This document shows, one piece after another, positions 1 through 8,482 of a stretch of 61,301 nucleotides of DNA (its first letter is position 1; each line of letters begins with the position of its first letter). Made by a program: the position numbers and the translations under genes. Where the stretch lies: the NCBI GenBank assembly GCA_021772565.1, contig JAJFLR010000042.1, forward strand, positions 1 through 61,301, written 5' to 3'. Under the pieces are notes generated by a model, which worked only from the letters and a program-made list of their open reading frames with translations, was not told the DNA's origin and made no database searches. The DNA is from Opitutales bacterium (lineage in GTDB: Bacteria > Verrucomicrobiota > Verrucomicrobiia > Opitutales > JAJFLR01).

Positions 1-51
1 AAAGACTTGTATGTTTTTAATACACCAATATTTTATGAAAAAATCAAGTAA
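1..51 (+). CDS. possible 3' end of a gene entering from the left edge
   Basis: Reading from base 1, the first frame is open to a TAA at 49-51 and would end a protein in ...NTPIFYEKIK. A second frame (from base 2) is also open, to a TGA at 99-101, and is very lysine-rich. Only one can be real. The first looks more like a normal protein end, but about 16 codons give no family assignment. From here to the repeat block nothing else is recognisable. Confidence 0.2.
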   Translation, partial: KDLYVFNTPIFYEKIK

Positions 52-176
52 ATTTTTCAAAAAAAAAGAAAAATTCGAACAATATTATTTATCTAAGTGA
101 CTGGAATGTAGAAAGTTCTGTTTTTTCGTTCAGGCACTAACTAGACATATAAATTCGTAATATTGAAAATTCTTTT

Positions 177-220
177 CGGTATCGAGTTGAATTCGACATC
201 TACCAATTTATTTTGGCAAA
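177..220. repeat. dispersed repeat A, copy 1
   Basis: This block shares the core GACATCTACCAATTTATT with 33418-33464, where a similar lead-in (GGTA-CGAG) also precedes it. Both copies lie directly beside a copy of the CATTGCGA/GCAATCTAT repeat but in opposite order, so the two repeat types seem to travel together. No coding potential is seen. Confidence 0.6.
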
Positions 221-235
221 TACTAAAAACACAAT

Positions 236-375
236 TGTCATTGCGAATCATGATTTATCATGATGTGGCAATCTATCTAGAATATGCCATTTCATAGATC
301 ACTACGTCATCCGAACTTGTCCGTCCCGATTTTACATCGGGGCTCACGATGGCAAAGTGATAGCTCTAAAAATTT
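236..375. repeat. dispersed intergenic repeat B (CATTGCGA...GCAATCTAT), copy 1
   Basis: A palindrome-rich block contains TTGTCATTGCGAATCATG, TGTGGCAATCTATC and a CCCGATTTTACATCGGGG hairpin, ending near GATGGCAAAG. Closely related blocks occur at 1712-1925 and 33280-33390. It matches the general style of interspersed intergenic palindromic repeats. A 91-codon open frame across it (284-559) is best explained as chance opening through repeat DNA and the antisense of the PEP-CTERM tail. Confidence 0.75.
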
Positions 376-380
376 AGTAC

Positions 381-412
381 AAAAAAAAACCCGGCCTTTT
401 ATCAGCCGGGGT
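381..412 (-). terminator. intrinsic terminator of the PEP-CTERM gene
   Basis: On the minus strand a G+C stem CCCCGGC / GCCGGG with loop TGATAAAAG is followed by a run of nine T. It sits about 30 bases after the TAG at 444-446, as expected for the end of the minus-strand PEP-CTERM gene. It survives although the gene carries an internal stop. Confidence 0.85.
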
Positions 413-443
413 TTAAATTATCTATGTAAATATTTTCATTCTC

Positions 444-1142
444 CTAATTCTTTAGCCGAGTTTTATTTCCGGGACGGCGGCGATAGTATGCAAGTCCGAG
501 TGCCCCAAGACCGAGTGCTGCGGCGTATTCGGATGGTTCAGGGACTGCAGTCACGGTGATAGCAGTGTTGGCAGTCGATTCATATTTTCCACCTAAAATA
601 GTCAATGTATTAGTGGCGGCAACCCAAGATATATTAATAAACCCGAACTAATCATCCCCGGTCTTGAATCCAATCGCGCCAGTTCTATCAACAGTCCATG
701 GACCTAAATCAATAAAAGAATTTGTTATATAAAATGAACCAGCGGTTAAGGTAGAAGAAGAATCGATGACAGATCCATAACTGAGATAGTCGATTACATT
801 CGAGTTAGTCACGAGTAAAGCACCATTAATACCGGTGCCGACACTAATTCGACTCAGAGTAGCGAAGAAGGATATTTGATCATCAATATCAGTCGTCGAA
901 GAATCGATGAGATAAGTAACACTACTCCCGGCAGAGCCAGAGCCATCGGATATGAAGGTTTCGTTAACATTAGGTCCGTCTAGGTTAAGATTCACTACGC
1001 TGGCCGAGCATATCGCGGTTTGTCCCAAGACACCCGACAACACTGCCAATCCCTGATATCCCTGAGTATATTTCTGCAATCTGTGCATTATCGGTTGCAG
1101 TTGTTTTGTCACATTGGTTCTTTTTACTGTATTCGTTTTCAT
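444..1142 (-). pseudogene. PEP-CTERM sorting-domain protein interrupted by an in-frame amber codon
   Basis: Starting at the ATG at 1142 (MKTNTVKRTNV), a 232-codon frame runs to the TAG at 444-446, with a single internal TAG at 648-650 (codon 165). The stretch after the internal stop reads FGFINISWVAATNTLTI, then a PEP-CTERM tail: VPEPSEYAA, a hydrophobic segment ending GLAYY, and an RRRPGNK basic end. In this family the tail directs an exported protein to an exosortase-type processing and surface-anchoring system. The N-terminus has a long basic region before a hydrophobic segment. Reading-frame continuity on both sides of the TAG argues for a single nonsense mutation, or readthrough, rather than two genes. 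Other genes here stop at TAG, so genome-wide recoding is unlikely. The body is low-complexity Ser/Thr/Asp-rich, with no enzyme domain recognised. Confidence 0.8.
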
Positions 1143-1149
1143 ATGATGT

Positions 1150-1464
1150 ATTTCTTTTACTATTATTAAATGCCTTTTGCCACCGTGGCAAAAGACGCAA
1201 AATTTCGTTAAGCCCGCCATATAACCAACTCAGCTATCGTTGCACATATCTCTGGAGAGACTCCCCACTCTCATGTCGCACATAACGCTCAAAGACTTGT
1301 TCAGTAAACCGCTGTATGGTTGTTTTTGATGGCCCTTCAATTCCCCGGTTATTAAACTGATAGCCCAATGTATCAAACCCTCGAGTGAGTTTGCCGATAA
1401 ATATTTTGAAATGAAATAACGCTTTTAAGCGGTTATTCCAGTCAAACAGTAAGCTTGACAACAA
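1150..1464 (-). pseudogene. C-terminal remnant of a reverse transcriptase (group II intron/retron-like RT)
   Basis: The minus frame from 1464 contains IGKLTRGFDTLGYQFNNRGI followed by SKTTIQRFTEQV. This resembles the conserved GFDFLGY...G...S..T...F segment found after the catalytic domain of group II-intron-like reverse transcriptases. The frame meets TAG at 1234-1236 after YVQR and then continues as LSWLYGGLNEI. In relatives a Trp usually stands at this place (RW..W), so TGG to TAG is the simplest explanation. No catalytic YADD box is present and nothing recognisable remains upstream, so only the last ~90 codons survive. The PEP-CTERM leader has been built on its 3' end. Confidence 0.6.
1174..1194. 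promoter_or_regulatory. perfect 10-bp inverted repeat upstream of the PEP-CTERM start
   Basis: CTTTTGCCAC-C-GTGGCAAAAG is a perfect palindrome with a one-base centre, about 31 bases upstream of the start at 1142. It could be an operator or a leader hairpin. It also lies inside the reading frame of the reverse-transcriptase remnant, so it may have been part of that element's DNA. Confidence 0.45.
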
Positions 1465-1711
1465 AGGATTTGCTGGGATGGCAGTCTGTATTAAATTGCC
1501 CGATTGCCCGATTGCAAGACACGAGGCTATTCTGAAGTCGAGGAATATCTGCTATAGCTGTTAAAGAAATCATACTCAAAAATATATCTAGTTATATTCG
1601 GTAAATTATTAGGAAAAGTCAAGTGTAGTGACATATTTATTAAAAATTCCTGTCAGATTCCATAAATTTTAGTGCATAGCAATCTATGTATATATTAATA
1701 ATCATCAATCG
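1465..1711. other. non-coding spacer
   Basis: No credible gene is present. A short tandem duplication, CCCGATTG twice, lies near 1500-1515, and the rest is A+T-rich. Together with repeat B copy 2 it fills the gap to the M48 protease gene. Confidence 0.5.
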
Positions 1712-1925
1712 TCACGTCACGTCACCCGAACTTGTTCGTCCTGATTTTACATCGGCGCTCACGATGACAAAGTTTAATCAATTGTCATTGCGAATCATGA
1801 TTTATCATGATGCGGCAATCTATCCAGAATATAGCCATTTCATGGATCGCCACGTCATTTCATTCCTCGCGATGACAAAGTCTGCTAAAAGTCATTGCAA
1901 GGCCTGATTTATCAGGCCTTACAAT
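1712..1925. repeat. dispersed intergenic repeat B, copy 2 (two tandem units)
   Basis: Related to 236-375. It contains CGTCACGTCACGTCACCCG, a TTTACATCGGCGCTCACGA arm, TTGTCATTGCGAATCATG, ATGCGGCAATCTATCC, CTCGCGATGACAAAG, and a separate AAGGCCTGATTTATCAGGCCTT hairpin. It lies immediately upstream of the M48 gene. A 73-codon open frame over it (1686-1907) is rejected as a gene. Confidence 0.75.
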
Positions 1926-1984
1926 CTATGCAGATTATTTGAGTTGAAATTCTCAGTAAACTATCGACACTCGCTTCGAATATT

Positions 1985-3220
1985 ATGAATTACGTTTTGA
2001 TCACATTTTTAATTCTCCTTCTAATAAAGGTTTGTACAGAACTTTGGCTGGAGTCACTCAATACAAAACACGTCAAAAGCCATTCTGGTGCTGTTCCTGA
2101 TTCGTTTAAGGAATTCATCGATAAAAAAACTTATGACAAATCTGTCGCATATACATTAGCTAAGACTAAATTTGGCGTCATTGAATCACTATATGATAAT
2201 ATCATTTTGGTATTGATCATTCTTTTGGGTGTTTTGCCATTTATGTTTGGTATGTTTGAATGCTGGATTGGTATCTCAAACTGGGCACAAGCTGTGACGC
2301 TTTTTCTCGTCGGCATAATTTTCTCCATTCCGTCCATACCGCTTGAGTGGTGGGAACAGTTTCGACTGGAAGAAAAGTTCGGCTTCAATAAGACAAACCT
2401 TAAACTTTGGATCACCGATAAAGTTAAAGGTTTGATTATTTCACTCATTTTAGGAGTCCCGCTAATTGCATTATTGATATTTTTGGTTAATTTACCCAAC
2501 TGGTGGCTCTGGGCATTTATAATTTTTTTCTGCTTCCAACTGCTCATGATGATTGTCTACCCACAATTTATCATGCCACTGTTTAATAAATTTGAACCAC
2601 TGCCTGAAGGTGAACTGCGAACACGCCTACTCGATTTATCTGACCGCACCGGCTTTAAAGCAAAAACTATATTAGTTATGGACGGAAGCAAACGCTCGGG
2701 TCATTCAAATGCATTTTTTACCGGTTTTGGAAAATTTCGTAGAATTGTACTATTTGATACTTTGATGGAGCAACTTTCAACTGAGGAACTTGAAGCAGTT
2801 CTCGCCCATGAAATTGGCCACTACAAACTCGGTCATATCCCGAAAATGTTAATGATTTCAGCTGTATCGATGTTGATTGGATTTTGGGTGCTAGCTTATT
2901 TGATAGACAGCCCATGGTTTTACGAAGGCTTCGGATTTTCTCCAACAAGCGGTGTCGCTCCAGCATTAATACTATTTAGTATTATGAGTGGTCTAATTTC
3001 ATTTTGGCTCACTCCATTTACAAATTTATGGTCGAGAAAACATGAATACGAAGCCGACGAATTTGCTAAAAAAGCTGTAAATTCGCCGAATCCACTCATT
3101 CAATCACTGAGAAAATTATCAGAAAAAAATTTGAGTAATTTAACTCCGCATCCGACGTACAGTAGCTTTTACTATTCGCATCCTACTCTGCCGGAACGTG
3201 AAGCTGCCTTAAAAAAATAA
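1985..3220 (+). CDS. M48-family zinc metalloprotease, Ste24/CAAX-protease-like
   Basis: A 411-residue integral membrane protease. It has several hydrophobic segments in the first ~200 residues (the CAAX protease N-terminal region), the zinc site HEIGH (H275, E276, H279) inside AHEIGHYKLGH, and a downstream EADEFA motif whose E356 is the expected third zinc ligand. Length and layout match bacterial Ste24 homologues rather than the shorter HtpX. In eukaryotes the family cleaves prenylated CAAX proteins. Bacteria usually lack that substrate, and these enzymes are thought to act in membrane-protein quality control. The ATG at 1985 starts a hydrophobic first helix. The next gene follows after 31 bases on the same strand, so the two may share a transcript. 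Catalytic residues appear intact. Confidence 0.92.
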   Translation: MNYVLITFLILLLIKVCTELWLESLNTKHVKSHSGAVPDSFKEFIDKKTYDKSVAYTLAKTKFGVIESLYDNIILVLIILLGVLPFMFGMFECWIGISNWAQAVTLFLVGIIFSIPSIPLEWWEQFRLEEKFGFNKTNLKLWITDKVKGLIISLILGVPLIALLIFLVNLPNWWLWAFIIFFCFQLLMMIVYPQFIMPLFNKFEPLPEGELRTRLLDLSDRTGFKAKTILVMDGSKRSGHSNAFFTGFGKFRRIVLFDTLMEQLSTEELEAVLAHEIGHYKLGHIPKMLMISAVSMLIGFWVLAYLIDSPWFYEGFGFSPTSGVAPALILFSIMSGLISFWLTPFTNLWSRKHEYEADEFAKKAVNSPNPLIQSLRKLSEKNLSNLTPHPTYSSFYYSHPTLPEREAALKK

Positions 3221-3251
3221 ATTTTTGCCCAAATGTAATAATTCAAAATAA

Positions 3252-4169
3252 ATGCATCTAAACGCCTTCCCAGCGATAATTGTATTACATTTCTTTTTGA
3301 TTTTAAGCAGTTTAGTTAATTCTGAACTGGCTGCTGACTCACTGCGAATCGCAACCTACAATCTTCGCAACTATAATTTATCCAACAGAATGGTAGATGG
3401 AATCTATCGGAAAAATTATCCTAAACCTGAAAAGGAAAAATCAGCACTGCGAAAAATTATCAAAGCTATAAATCCTGATATTCTGGCTATACAGGAAATC
3501 GGAGCTGAACCTTTTCTAAAAGAATTAATCAACGACCTAAAATCCGAAGGTCTCGAATATCCGCATTTCAGTTTAATGGAAGCTGTGGACTCAGATCGCC
3601 ACACTGCATTCATATCAAAATTACCCTTTCTTGAAATTGTTAATCATCATCCACTCGAATTCAAATATTTTGAAAGCAAGGAAATCGTAAAACGCGGTCT
3701 GCTTGAAGTAAAAGTGAAATGGGGAAGCAAGTTAATTACACTCTATAATATTCATTTAAAAAGTCGATGGACTGTCCGCAAAGATGATCCGGAGTCAGCT
3801 GTCAGGCGACATGCAGAAGCAAAGGCAATTAGAAATATAATTCGAAAAAATCACCCTGCTGAGTCTAGGGATTTGTTTATAGTTGTCGGTGATTTTAATG
3901 ATGTCATAATCAGTAAGACGTTAAAGCGATTTTTTAAAATCGGTAAAACTGAACTCCTGAAACCAATTATTGCTGTAGATTCAACTGGCGAAAACTGGAC
4001 TTATTTGTTTGGGAAACAGGACTCTTACTATCGTTCCGACTATATTTTAATTTCACCATCCGTTGATCGGCTCTCAACTGAACTAACGGGGAATATTGCA
4101 GATATAAAAGAATGGAAAACCGCCAGCGACCATCGGCTAGTTTACGTCGATTTGATATTCGAAGATTAG
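3252..4169 (+). CDS. secreted endonuclease/exonuclease/phosphatase-family protein
   Basis: A 305-residue protein with an N-terminal signal peptide (MHLNAFPAIIVLHFFLILSS, likely cleaved near residue 25), followed by the DNase I-like fold. Visible motifs in order are IATYNLRNYN, ILAIQEIG (metal-binding Glu), YNIHLKSR, VVGDFND (catalytic Asp/Asn), RSDYILIS and ASDHRLV (catalytic Asp-His). This set is characteristic of Mg-dependent phosphodiesterases and phosphatases acting on nucleic acids, inositol phosphates or lipids. The exported location suggests nutrient or extracellular DNA use, but the substrate cannot be read from sequence. It follows the M48 gene by 31 bases. Confidence 0.9.
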   Translation: MHLNAFPAIIVLHFFLILSSLVNSELAADSLRIATYNLRNYNLSNRMVDGIYRKNYPKPEKEKSALRKIIKAINPDILAIQEIGAEPFLKELINDLKSEGLEYPHFSLMEAVDSDRHTAFISKLPFLEIVNHHPLEFKYFESKEIVKRGLLEVKVKWGSKLITLYNIHLKSRWTVRKDDPESAVRRHAEAKAIRNIIRKNHPAESRDLFIVVGDFNDVIISKTLKRFFKIGKTELLKPIIAVDSTGENWTYLFGKQDSYYRSDYILISPSVDRLSTELTGNIADIKEWKTASDHRLVYVDLIFED

Positions 4170-4585
4170 AAATAATTTATAATTACCTATATTATAGAGG
4201 TTATAGTATTTCATTTACATTTATAAGAATTTTATTGGCCACAGATGAAACGCAGATTGAACACAGATTAAATTATTCGATGAGGAGGCATTTTGAAATT
4301 TAGATGTGAGATGTTAAATTTAGTATTATATCTATAAGTCTGCAATCTCACTTTTAAATAAGATGGCCTCTGCGCTTACAATGATTTCACGTCACTAAAA
4401 GACATTACTGAGGCTTTGACCTAATTTCAACAAACGACAATTTCTCACTATCATATCAAACCTATAAAATAGATCTGTGTTCAATCTGTGGCTTAATTCA
4501 AAAATCATTGTTAAGAATTCTTAACTACATCTTCGAGGTAGTCAGTAAGAATAATTTAAGTACTAAACTTTTTACCAGCACATAC
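4170..4585. other. non-coding spacer with inverted CACAGATT repeats
   Basis: No gene is seen. Two arms of a degenerate repeat face each other. One lies at 4236-4270 and contains GATTGAACACAGAT; the other, at 4473-4496, is its inverse with an exact 14-base match. A fragment of the same family, TTGGCCACAGATTT, recurs near 8414. The rest is A+T-rich. Confidence 0.6.
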
Positions 4586-4615
4586 TTGACAATGCAAAAT
4601 AATACTTCTTAGATA
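4586..4615 (+). promoter_or_regulatory. candidate sigma-70 promoter of nusA-infB
   Basis: TTGACA at 4586-4591 and TAGATA at 4610-4615 are separated by 18 bases. They stand about 80 bases upstream of the nusA start and just before the leader hairpin. The -35 is a perfect consensus. No start-site data exist. Confidence 0.5.
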
Positions 4616-4646
4616 GTAAAGTTACATTATTTCACGTTTAATTTGA

Positions 4647-4675
4647 ATAGTGGGTTTCTACCCGCTATTTTTTTT
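4647..4675 (+). terminator. leader terminator/attenuator in front of nusA
   Basis: A nine-pair stem ATAGTGGGT / ACCCGCTAT (one G-U pair, loop TTCT) is followed by eight T. It ends 17 bases before the nusA ATG and lies downstream of the candidate promoter. A strong intrinsic terminator between promoter and start is the hallmark of transcription attenuation. In other bacteria similar leader terminators precede rimP-nusA-infB operons, and NusA itself affects hairpin-dependent termination, so autoregulation is plausible. Alternatively it could end an unseen upstream transcript. Confidence 0.75.
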
Positions 4676-4692
4676 ACATTTAAATAAATCAG

Positions 4693-5952
4693 ATGAGCAA
4701 CGAAATTTTATCGGTATTAGAGTACATGGAAAAAGAAAAGGGGATCAGCCGTGATGACATGATCAAGGCTATCGTTACCGCTATAAAAGGTGCATCTCAT
4801 AAAGGTATTAATTCCGGCCAAGAACTGAAAATCGAGATCAATCCTAAATCGGGTGCATTATCAGCCTGGGCAATGTTTAATGTAGTCGATTCTATCGGTG
4901 ATTCTTCAGTGGATATGCATGTCGACAAAGCCAGGCAAATCGATCCTGAACTCAATATTGGAGATATGGCACCGGTCGAAATTGACCCATCTTTTTTGGG
5001 TCGAATTGCCGCACAAACGGCACGACAAGCCATTATGCAGCGATTGAGACAATTTGAGAAAGAACGCATATATGACGATTATAAAGACACGATAGGAGAT
5101 ATTGTTTCAGGTGTCGTCAGAAGGCGCGACAGAGGTGATTTAGTAATTGATCTGGGAAAAGCAGAAGCAGTATTGCCTTCAAAAGAACGAGTCCCTGGAG
5201 AAGATTATAATCCGGGTGAGCGCATAAGATCTTTATTGTTAAATATTGAACATACTAACCGTGGCCCGGAACTTATTCTTAGTAGAGCCAGTGTAAAATT
5301 TGTCAGAAGATTATTTGAACTAGAAGTTACTGAGATTGCAGATAAAACTGTTGTTATAGAATCAATTGCCAGAGAGCCTGGCTACAGAACTAAAATTGCT
5401 GTAAATTCTAAAGAACCACGAGTCGATCCAGTCGGTGCATGTGTTGGCGCAAGAGGTGCTCGAGTCAAAAGTATTGTCAGAGAACTCGGTGGTGAAAAAA
5501 TTGATATCATACGCTATTTTTCAGATCCGGTAAAAATGCTTGAAGAGGCAATTAAACCGGCAATTCCACAAAATATAAAACTTGATAAGGATAGCAGACG
5601 AATTTATTTCGAAGTTTCGGAAAGTGATTTATCTATAGCAATTGGTCGAAGAGGTCAAAATGCCAGACTAACACATAAACTAATTGGTTGGAAATTAGAT
5701 ATATCAAAAATTGAAACTCAACAAATTGGCTTTGATGCAAAAGTTAAAGCAGCAGTAGCTGGATGGAATGATATATCTGGTATTTCAGATGAACTGGCTA
5801 AAAAACTTGTTGATATCGGCATTGTTAACCCTGAAGCATTTGTCGATGTAGATATAGAAGATTTAGTGGGAGGTGGACTTACTCAAGAAGAAGCAGAAGC
5901 AACTATTAATCATGTAAACTCATACAGAGAGACGCATAATATAGTTCAATAA
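4693..5952 (+). CDS. nusA: transcription termination/antitermination factor NusA
   Basis: A 419-residue NusA. The N-terminal RNA-polymerase-binding domain covers about residues 1-125. It is followed by an S1 domain (about 133-200, [15 protein letters not shown]), KH1 with GARGARVKS from residue 252, KH2 with IGRRGQNAR from residue 317, and a short helix-hairpin-helix-like tail (ISDELAKKL...). It modulates pausing, intrinsic termination and antitermination in the cytoplasm. The usual upstream partner rimP is absent, and infB follows after 59 bases. There is no clear Shine-Dalgarno sequence before the ATG. The leader contains a terminator that probably regulates this operon. Confidence 0.97.
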   Translation: MSNEILSVLEYMEKEKGISRDDMIKAIVTAIKGASHKGINSGQELKIEINPKSGALSAWAMFNVVDSIGDSSVDMHVDKARQIDPELNIGDMAPVEIDPSFLGRIAAQTARQAIMQRLRQFEKERIYDDYKDTIGDIVSGVVRRRDRGDLVIDLGKAEAVLPSKERVPGEDYNPGERIRSLLLNIEHTNRGPELILSRASVKFVRRLFELEVTEIADKTVVIESIAREPGYRTKIAVNSKEPRVDPVGACVGARGARVKSIVRELGGEKIDIIRYFSDPVKMLEEAIKPAIPQNIKLDKDSRRIYFEVSESDLSIAIGRRGQNARLTHKLIGWKLDISKIETQQIGFDAKVKAAVAGWNDISGISDELAKKLVDIGIVNPEAFVDVDIEDLVGGGLTQEEAEATINHVNSYRETHNIVQ

Positions 5953-6011
5953 AATTGAAATTTATTAAATAAAAAAATCATAGACCAGGCACTCTCTGAT
6001 TAACTGAATAT

Positions 6012-8324
6012 ATGAGCGTTAGAATTTATCAATTATCAAAAGATTTAGGCATTGAAAACAAAGAGCTGATATCATTATTAAATGAACGTGGTTATTCGTT
6101 AAAAAGTGCATCCAGTACTGTTGATAATATTACTGCTGAAAGTTTATTGAGTGAATTTGGAAAAAATGATTCTGGTCAGCCGAATTCGGAAGAAAACACG
6201 CAGGAATCAAGCTCAAAGCAGGAAGAGGTAATAGAGCAAAAGAAGGTGACTAAGCCAAAAATCACCCTCCCCGAAGGCGTATTTGTTAAGAGTAAAAAGG
6301 ATGTTGCTGAAGAGCGTGAAGCAAAAAAGGAGGCAAAAAGAGCTGTTATAATTCCTGCTCCATTAAGTTCTCCACCTCCGATTATAAAAGCACCCCCACC
6401 TACTCCAAAAAAATCAGTACCTCCTCCAATAAATAAAACTATGCCTGCGCCAGCTATACCACCCACACCTACTAAAAAGGTTGAACCCCAAACAACTGAA
6501 TCAGGTGAAGTAACTCAACTAAATAGTGATAGTGATGAACCAAAAATTATCCAAATTAAACCTCCTATTGTTGTTAGAGATTTTGCTGCCCAATTAAATT
6601 TAAAACCATTCAAACTAATTTCTGAGTTAATGGAACATGGAATATTTAGTTCCATGAATCAGGCTATTGATGAAAATATCGCAATACGAATAGCTAATAA
6701 ACATAACTTCAAGTTAGAAATTAGACATCGTGGTGAAGGCCAGAGTGATGAACTAAAAAAGAAAGTTGAAAAGCCAAAAGAAGATGAAAGCAAATTACTC
6801 GAACCGCGTCCACCGGTAATATGTGTACTAGGACATGTCGATCATGGCAAAACAACTTTGCTTGATGCAATTAGAAAAACAAATGTCGTTGCAGGAGAAG
6901 CAGGTGGAATAACTCAACATATTGGCGCCTATCAAATTGAACACAAAAACCAAAAACTAACATTTATTGATACACCTGGACACGCTGCATTTTCAAAAAT
7001 GAGGCAACGTGGAGCTGATGTTACAGATATTGCTATTCTAGTAGTCGCTGCAGATGATGGTTTTATGCCTCAAACAGATGAAGCATTAAAATTTGCACAA
7101 GATGCTGATGTTCCAATAATCGTTGCAATTAACAAAATGGACGCACCGGGCGCAGATATTAACAGAGTCAAAACATTGATGCAGGAGCGTAATATCGCCT
7201 CAGAAGATTGGGGTGGTGAGATTTTAACTATTTCAATTTCAGCTTTAAAAAATGAAAACATCGACGACTTGGTTGATGCAATTCTACTTCAGGCTGAAAT
7301 AATGGATACCGTAAAAGCTAATCCTAACTGTGATGCTGAAGGATTCATTATAGAATCCCAAAAAGAAGTTGGTAAAGGATCTACTGCAACTATCATTGTT
7401 AAAAGAGGAACTTTGAAACCAGGTGATTCATTAGTATGTGGTAACTATTTTTGTAAAGCGCGGGCATTAATTGATGAAAATGGAAAGAATATCAAAAGTG
7501 CTCCTCCCTCAACTCCTGTAAAAGTAATTGGATGGTCTGGTGCTCCGGAGTCTGGTACAATTTTTACTAAAGTTAAAAATGAAAAAGAAGCTAAACGAAT
7601 ATCGGAAGAAAATTTACATAATACCAAACTGGCTAACAATGTTGAGAAACAACCGGTAGAAGAAGGTGACAATGCACTCGATACACTTTTTGCGGCAATT
7701 GAGAAAACTCAAAAAAATACTTTTAAAATATTAATTAAAGCAGATGTCTATGGAGCTGCAGAGGCTTTAGCTGCATGTCTAGAAGATATTACCAGTGATA
7801 AAATTCAACTTGAAGTCGTTGAAACATCAGTTGGTCTTATCAGTAAAAACGATGTGCTATTGGCTAGTGCCACAGAAGCGACTATTATCGGTTTTAATGT
7901 AGGCCTGGATAATGGTGTTAGCGCATTTGCCAAACACCACGGTATAAAAATTTATCATCATAATATTATTTATGAACTCATTGATATTGTTAGAGAGGCG
8001 ATGATTGATTTACTTGAACCAGAATTAAAAGAAAATAAACTTGGAGTTGCACAAATAAGAGCAGTTTTCACAACAGGAAAAGGTGTCGTTGCCGGTTGTA
8101 TGGTTACTGAAGGAAAAATTGTCCGTGATAAATTTGCACGAATATCTAGTGATAAAGATAAAGATAAAAAGCGCAGGGTTGTAACACTCAAACGTTTTAA
8201 AGATGATGCAAATGAAGTGAGAGCAGGATTAGAATGTGGTATAAGACTAGAAAATTTGAATGATTACAAGGAAGGCGATTTGATTGAATGCTTTGAATAT
8301 TTAAAAATAAAACCCGCTCTATAA
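6012..8324 (+). CDS. infB: translation initiation factor IF-2
   Basis: A 770-residue GTPase that places initiator tRNA on the small ribosomal subunit and promotes subunit joining. It shows an N-terminal IF2N-like helical segment (residues 1-50), a Pro/Lys-rich linker (about 80-170) with many PPP and PTP runs, a second IF2N-like segment, and the G domain. The G domain has G1 GHVDHGKT (274-281), G3 DTPGH (from 320) and G4 NKMD (374-377). Domains II-IV follow, ending near the normal C-terminus. It is cotranscribed with nusA. The usual followers rbfA and truB are not present; a convergent TPR gene comes next. A weak AAAACC/GGTTTT hairpin overlaps the stop. Confidence 0.98.
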   Translation: MSVRIYQLSKDLGIENKELISLLNERGYSLKSASSTVDNITAESLLSEFGKNDSGQPNSEENTQESSSKQEEVIEQKKVTKPKITLPEGVFVKSKKDVAEEREAKKEAKRAVIIPAPLSSPPPIIKAPPPTPKKSVPPPINKTMPAPAIPPTPTKKVEPQTTESGEVTQLNSDSDEPKIIQIKPPIVVRDFAAQLNLKPFKLISELMEHGIFSSMNQAIDENIAIRIANKHNFKLEIRHRGEGQSDELKKKVEKPKEDESKLLEPRPPVICVLGHVDHGKTTLLDAIRKTNVVAGEAGGITQHIGAYQIEHKNQKLTFIDTPGHAAFSKMRQRGADVTDIAILVVAADDGFMPQTDEALKFAQDADVPIIVAINKMDAPGADINRVKTLMQERNIASEDWGGEILTISISALKNENIDDLVDAILLQAEIMDTVKANPNCDAEGFIIESQKEVGKGSTATIIVKRGTLKPGDSLVCGNYFCKARALIDENGKNIKSAPPSTPVKVIGWSGAPESGTIFTKVKNEKEAKRISEENLHNTKLANNVEKQPVEEGDNALDTLFAAIEKTQKNTFKILIKADVYGAAEALAACLEDITSDKIQLEVVETSVGLISKNDVLLASATEATIIGFNVGLDNGVSAFAKHHGIKIYHHNIIYELIDIVREAMIDLLEPELKENKLGVAQIRAVFTTGKGVVAGCMVTEGKIVRDKFARISSDKDKDKKRRVVTLKRFKDDANEVRAGLECGIRLENLNDYKEGDLIECFEYLKIKPAL

Positions 8325-8482
8325 CAGGTTTTATCTTAAGCTAACCAAGATGTCTATAAAGATTATTAAATTTGCTATTGGTATCAGGATAGCTTTCAAA
8401 ATAAATCAACTCCATTGGCCACAGATTTAAATTGCGTGGAAAGCGACAAGGATAATTTTATCACTCTAACTCAGTAGTTACC

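Noticed and set aside
284-559. 91-codon open frame near the left edge
   Set aside because: It runs through repeat B, a terminator hairpin and the antisense of the PEP-CTERM tail; no protein family or start signal supports it.
444-1236. TAG read as a sense codon (genetic-code change)
   Set aside because: Two decayed genes here carry TAG at sense positions, but several intact genes in the window end in TAG, for example those at 4169 and 22232. Mutation is the simpler explanation.
1686-1907. 73-codon open frame
   Set aside because: Entirely inside repeat B copy 2; the translation mirrors the repeat, not a protein.
6176-6466. Antisense Gly-rich frame opposite infB
   Set aside because: It is the shadow of the Pro-rich linker of IF-2; the same applies to other antisense frames in infB, tig and clpX.
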